DNA of 64,000 nt, taken from positions 496,001 to 560,000 of the forward strand of contig CAWGCJ010000007.1 in assembly GCA_963821095.1 (NCBI GenBank). Direction: 5' to 3'. Shown here one piece after another: positions 60,778 to 64,000 of the stretch. The notes beneath the pieces were generated by a model. It saw only the letters and a program-made list of their open reading frames with translations, did not search any database and was not told the DNA's origin. Source of the stretch: CAVPHV01 sp963821095. Its GTDB lineage: Bacteria > Actinomycetota > Acidimicrobiia > Spongiisociales > UBA5794. The translations under genes were made by a program, and so were the position numbers. Within the stretch, counting starts at the first letter, position 1. Every line of letters begins with the position of its first letter.

Positions 60778-62348
60778 TGCCGGAGGAATCCGGCTCCACC
60801 GGCCACGCATCGAGCGGGGACTTCGATCGAGTTCTGGTCGTCGACTTTGGAGCTCAGTATGCCCAACTCATCGCCCGCCGGGTCCGTGAGGCCCACGTGT
60901 TTTCGGAGATCGTGCCCCGCGACATCACGGCGCAAGAAGTGCGTGATCGCCGGCCGGTTGGGATCATCCTGTCGGGTGGCCCGGCATCCGTCTACGCCGA
61001 AGAGGCATACGGCATCGACCTGGAGATTCTCGAGTTGGGGATCCCCGTGCTCGGCATTTGTTACGGTCACCAGATCATCGCTCACTCCCTCGGGGGACGA
61101 GTCGCCCGCAACGACGTCGCCGAATATGGCCGCGCCGAACTCGAAGTGGCCGGGTCATCGCTGCTGTTCCACGAACTTCCTGAGCTGCAATCGGTCTGGA
61201 TGAGCCATCGTGATGCCGTGGCGGAAGCGCCGGACGGGTTCAAGGTCACTGCAGCCACGGCAGATTCTCCGGTGGCCGCCATGGAGAATCAGGAACGCGG
61301 GATCTACGGTGTGCAGTTCCACCCCGAGGTCGCCCACACCCCGCGCGGGCAGGAGGTGCTCAAGCACTTCCTCTATGAGGCCTGCCATGCCCGGCCGCTG
61401 TGGACCCATGTGGGCATCATCGAGCAGTCGATCGACGCCATTCGGGCGACGGTCGGCGCCGACACCGTCATCTGTGGGCTCTCCGGCGGGGTCGACTCTT
61501 CGGTCGCTGCTGCGCTGGTCCACAAGGCGATCGGCGATCAGTTGGTGTGCGTGTTCGTCGACCACGGCTTGCTGCGCAAGGGCGAGGCCGAGCAGGTCGA
61601 GGAGACGTTCCGGCGCAACTTCCAGATGAACCTGGTCCACGTCAAAGCTGAGGACCGGTTCTTGGATCGCCTTGCCGGCGTCACCGACCCCGAGACCAAG
61701 CGGATGATCATCGGCGAAACATTCATTCGGGTATTCGAGGAAGTCGCCAACGAAGTGACGGACGTCAAGTACCTCGTTCAGGGCACTCTGTACCCCGACG
61801 TGATTGAGAGCGGTACCAAGGACGCCGCCAAGATCAAGAGCCACCACAACGTCGGCGGTCTCCCCGAAGACATCCAATTTCAGTTGGTTGAGCCGCTGCG
61901 GGATTTGTTCAAAGACGAGGTGCGGGCCGTCGGTGAGGAACTGGGATTGCCGGAGGAGATCGTATGGCGGCAGCCCTTCCCAGGGCCGGGTTTGGCGGTT
62001 CGGATCATCGGTGAAGTCACCAGGGAACGGCTGGAGATCTTGCAGGAGGCCGACGCCATCGTGCTCGAGGAGATCAGGCGAGCCGGGCTGTACGGAGAGC
62101 TGTGGCAGACGTTTGGTGTGCTCCCAGCGATCCGCTCCGTCGGGGTGCAAGGTGATGGCCGGACGTATGCCTACCCCCTCGTGGTGCGTGCCGTGACGTC
62201 TGACGATGCGATGACAGCCGATTGGGCACGATTGCCATACGAGGTGCTCGAACGCATCTCGTCGCGGGTCATCAACGAGGTTCCTGGAATCAATCGTGTG
62301 GCATACGATGTGTCATCGAAGCCCCCGGCGACGATCGAATGGGAGTGA
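60777..62348 (+). CDS. guaA: GMP synthase (glutamine-hydrolysing) GuaA
   Basis: Makes GMP from XMP. Class I glutaminase first: VVDFGAQYAQLIARRVRE, nucleophile in GICYGHQ, FHPEVAHT. Then the ATP pyrophosphatase P-loop GLSGGVDSSVAA (about residue 240) and the dimerisation domain with RQPFPGPGLAVRIIGE. The last residues KPPATIEWE are conserved. 523 residues, intact. Start overlaps the guaB3 stop by one base. Confidence 0.97.
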   Translation: MPEESGSTGHASSGDFDRVLVVDFGAQYAQLIARRVREAHVFSEIVPRDITAQEVRDRRPVGIILSGGPASVYAEEAYGIDLEILELGIPVLGICYGHQIIAHSLGGRVARNDVAEYGRAELEVAGSSLLFHELPELQSVWMSHRDAVAEAPDGFKVTAATADSPVAAMENQERGIYGVQFHPEVAHTPRGQEVLKHFLYEACHARPLWTHVGIIEQSIDAIRATVGADTVICGLSGGVDSSVAAALVHKAIGDQLVCVFVDHGLLRKGEAEQVEETFRRNFQMNLVHVKAEDRFLDRLAGVTDPETKRMIIGETFIRVFEEVANEVTDVKYLVQGTLYPDVIESGTKDAAKIKSHHNVGGLPEDIQFQLVEPLRDLFKDEVRAVGEELGLPEEIVWRQPFPGPGLAVRIIGEVTRERLEILQEADAIVLEEIRRAGLYGELWQTFGVLPAIRSVGVQGDGRTYAYPLVVRAVTSDDAMTADWARLPYEVLERISSRVINEVPGINRVAYDVSSKPPATIEWE

Positions 62349-62424
62349 GGCTGCTCAAGGCCCCTCCTGTCGAGGTCGATAGCCTTGGGTAAGCAATGTC
62401 GTGTGCTCTCCAAGAAGGTGATCC

Positions 62425-64000
62425 GTGAGCTGGGGGATTGATCCTGAGCTCCAGGAGATGTTCTACGGCGAACTCGACGAGCGCGCCACGCGCTTGAGCG
62501 AAGGTGCCGCAGAACTTCAGGCCGGGCCCGTACCAGCTGATCGGGCCGGGGCGATGATGCGCGAGGCTCACACCATCAAGGGCACAGGGCGCGTGCTCGG
62601 GTTTGAGGCCGTTGCCCACGTCGGTGCGGTACTCGAGGACCTTTGGCGCGGCGTGCAGAGCGGCGACATCGCGATCAATGGAGATGCGACTGCTGCCCTG
62701 GTCAGGGTGACGGCAACGCTGTCTTCGGCCGGCCGGGGCGACCCCGTCACCGGGACCCCCGAACTTGTCGATACCTTCAACTCCTTTCTCGAGATCATCC
62801 CGATCGAAGCCACCCCGCTCGCTCCCGCAGCAACGCCGGTTGAAGCGAGTGAAGCCGCTGCGCCGGGTGAGCCTGCCGAAGCAGCACCCGAAGGCGATCA
62901 GGTCGCTCCCGTCGAGCAGTCTGACTCCGAGGGCGCCACCGCTGACGAGCCCGGTGAGTTCGAAGCTGAGAATGCGGTTGAGGGCGCACCTCCGCCGGAT
63001 TCGGAGTCTGAGGCTGCCAGCCCGGATCGTATCGAAGCGCCGATCGAGGAATTGGTCGAGGAAGTTGCGCCCGAGTCGGTGGCCCACCACGACGAAGTTG
63101 CAGAAGTCGCCGAGGAACCGGCCGAGTGGCAGCCGCGAGGAACCTGTGGTGGAACCGGTCGATGCGGTGGTGGGGGAATCAATGAAGCGTGCCGGAGCCG
63201 GTTGACGTGATGGTGCGAGAGCCAACTGAGGTACCGGTGATGGAGCCGGTAGCGGTGGTGAATGAAGAGTCGGTCGACGAAGCGGCTGCTGCACCAGAAA
63301 TCGGACTGGAACCGCAGCCCGAAGTAGTGACGGAGCCACAAACCGAGCCTCCTGTGGCGCCGCCTCTTGCGGATGGCGGCGGGGAAGAGACTGACGCCGG
63401 CACGGGTGGCGAAGGCATCCGTCACTATCGAGTTGACCTGGCCGGGCTCATGGGGGCGGTCGAGCATTGGGCCCGCACCGAGGCGGTGCCGGTCAACGCC
63501 GGGCGCCTCTACGAGTTGATCAACGACGTAGCCTCCCTGCGCCAGGAGGCGCACTCGGCGGTGAGTCGAGCGAGCGAGGATGGCGCCGACATTTCCGGTC
63601 TCATCGGAGGGCTGCAAGCCAGAGCGGATGCGCTGCAGTCGGATTCACTTGGTCTTGCTGCCGTGCCGTTGACCGGCCTCACCAGCCAACTGCCCCAACT
63701 CATTGCCTATCTGGCCAAGAAGCTCAACCGTGGCATCGCATTTGAGATCACCGGTGACGAAGACATCGCGATCGACAAACAGGTGATGGACGCCATCGGC
63801 GACCCGCTGCGACAGATCGTCGTCAATGCCATCCATCATGGCATCGAGTCACGAGTCGACCGCAGGAATGCCGGCAAGCCCGACGACGGCGCGGTGACCG
63901 TCCGGTTCTCGCTCAAGCGGGGAGCGCTCGTGATCGTCGTGACGGACGATGGCGCAGGGGTCGACTGGGACAAGGTCCGTAGCGTTGCGGCGGCGGAAGG
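62425..64000 (+). CDS. CheA-type histidine kinase, frameshifted, runs off the window
   Basis: GTG start with AAGGTG upstream. Residues 1-120 are an Hpt domain with phospho-His49 in EAHTIKGTGRVLGFE. A linker of about 220 residues is dominated by Pro, Glu, Ala and Val (about 62810-63410). The later frame reads HYRVDLAGLMGAVE, a helical dimerisation-like part, and an ATPase N-box QIVVNAIHHGIESR with VVTDDGAGVDW at the window end. Two one-base shifts (near 63139 and 63189) join frames at the repetitive EEPVVEPV stretch. No chemotaxis partners are visible, so motility or pilus control is only a guess. Confidence 0.75.

Noticed and set aside
1..64000. tRNA, rRNA, tmRNA, RNase P RNA, SRP RNA and CRISPR arrays
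   Set aside because: No cloverleaf T-loop contexts, conserved RNA cores or regularly spaced short repeats were recognised on either strand.

Overview
The window is high-GC bacterial DNA from an actinomycete-type genome, most likely class Acidimicrobiia. The grounds are base composition, the gene set (glmM-glmS-acpS-nnr-alr-tsaE-tsaB-rimI-tsaD, groES-groEL behind CIRCE-like operators, a guaB3-type gene beside guaA), many GTG starts, and many apparent leaderless starts (a TANNNT-like hexamer 6-8 nt before the start codon). The genus cannot be named from sequence alone. No rRNA, tRNA or CRISPR array was found. Layout. 1-3374: cell-wall precursor genes glmM (5' end outside the window, two frameshifts) and glmS, with a strongly structured leader before glmS. 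3375-6959 (minus strand): a secreted-protein locus holding a TasA/camelysin-like protein, a SipW-type signal peptidase and an RCC1-repeat protein built of two tandem seven-unit blocks; all three carry many frameshifts. 7105-15489: acpS, nnr, then a tightly overlapping operon alr, P1 peptidase, family-4-like uracil-DNA glycosylase, tsaE, tsaB, rimI, tsaD, M50 protease, covering cofactor repair, D-alanine supply, DNA repair and tRNA t6A formation. 15508-17840: groESL with three tandem variant CIRCE boxes, two terminator-like hairpins and a 94-bp tandem repeat. 17981-30244: plsC, a drug-efflux-type ABC exporter, several hydrolases and transferases, an aromatic amino acid decarboxylase-like enzyme, an S9 peptidase, a cation diffusion facilitator and yceH. 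30255-31716: accessory patch with a damaged IS481-type transposase, a 105-bp MITE-like element and a broken tautomerase gene. 31740-37269: CvfC-like HEAT protein, cimA with an apparent attenuator leader, two membrane proteins, a Gfo/Idh/MocA oxidoreductase and a GlcG/HbpS-like protein. 37321-41301: a Thr-rich lipoprotein, an MFS carrier, a second MITE copy and a DASS/SLC13 carrier. 41298-47162: the DASS gene overlaps an unusual histidine kinase and a lone receiver; next comes a sugar-acid gene set (SDR, FAH-family hydrolase, SDR, oxidoreductase) resembling the late steps of non-phosphorylating L-fucose degradation. 47168-54748: amino-acid racemase and xylulokinase, divergent from a xylFGH-like sugar ABC importer and an extracellular CRTAC1-like lipoprotein. 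54866-62348: NatAB-like ABC exporter, trpS with a Trp-rich leader peptide and terminator, an esterase, guaB3 and guaA. 62425-64000: the start of a CheA-type kinase. Indels cluster in a few patches (430-1180, 3400-7150, about 29085, 30260-31720, about 35460, 63139-63190). Because essential glmM and acpS are hit, some of these are probably assembly errors; the accessory genes could also be genuinely decaying.
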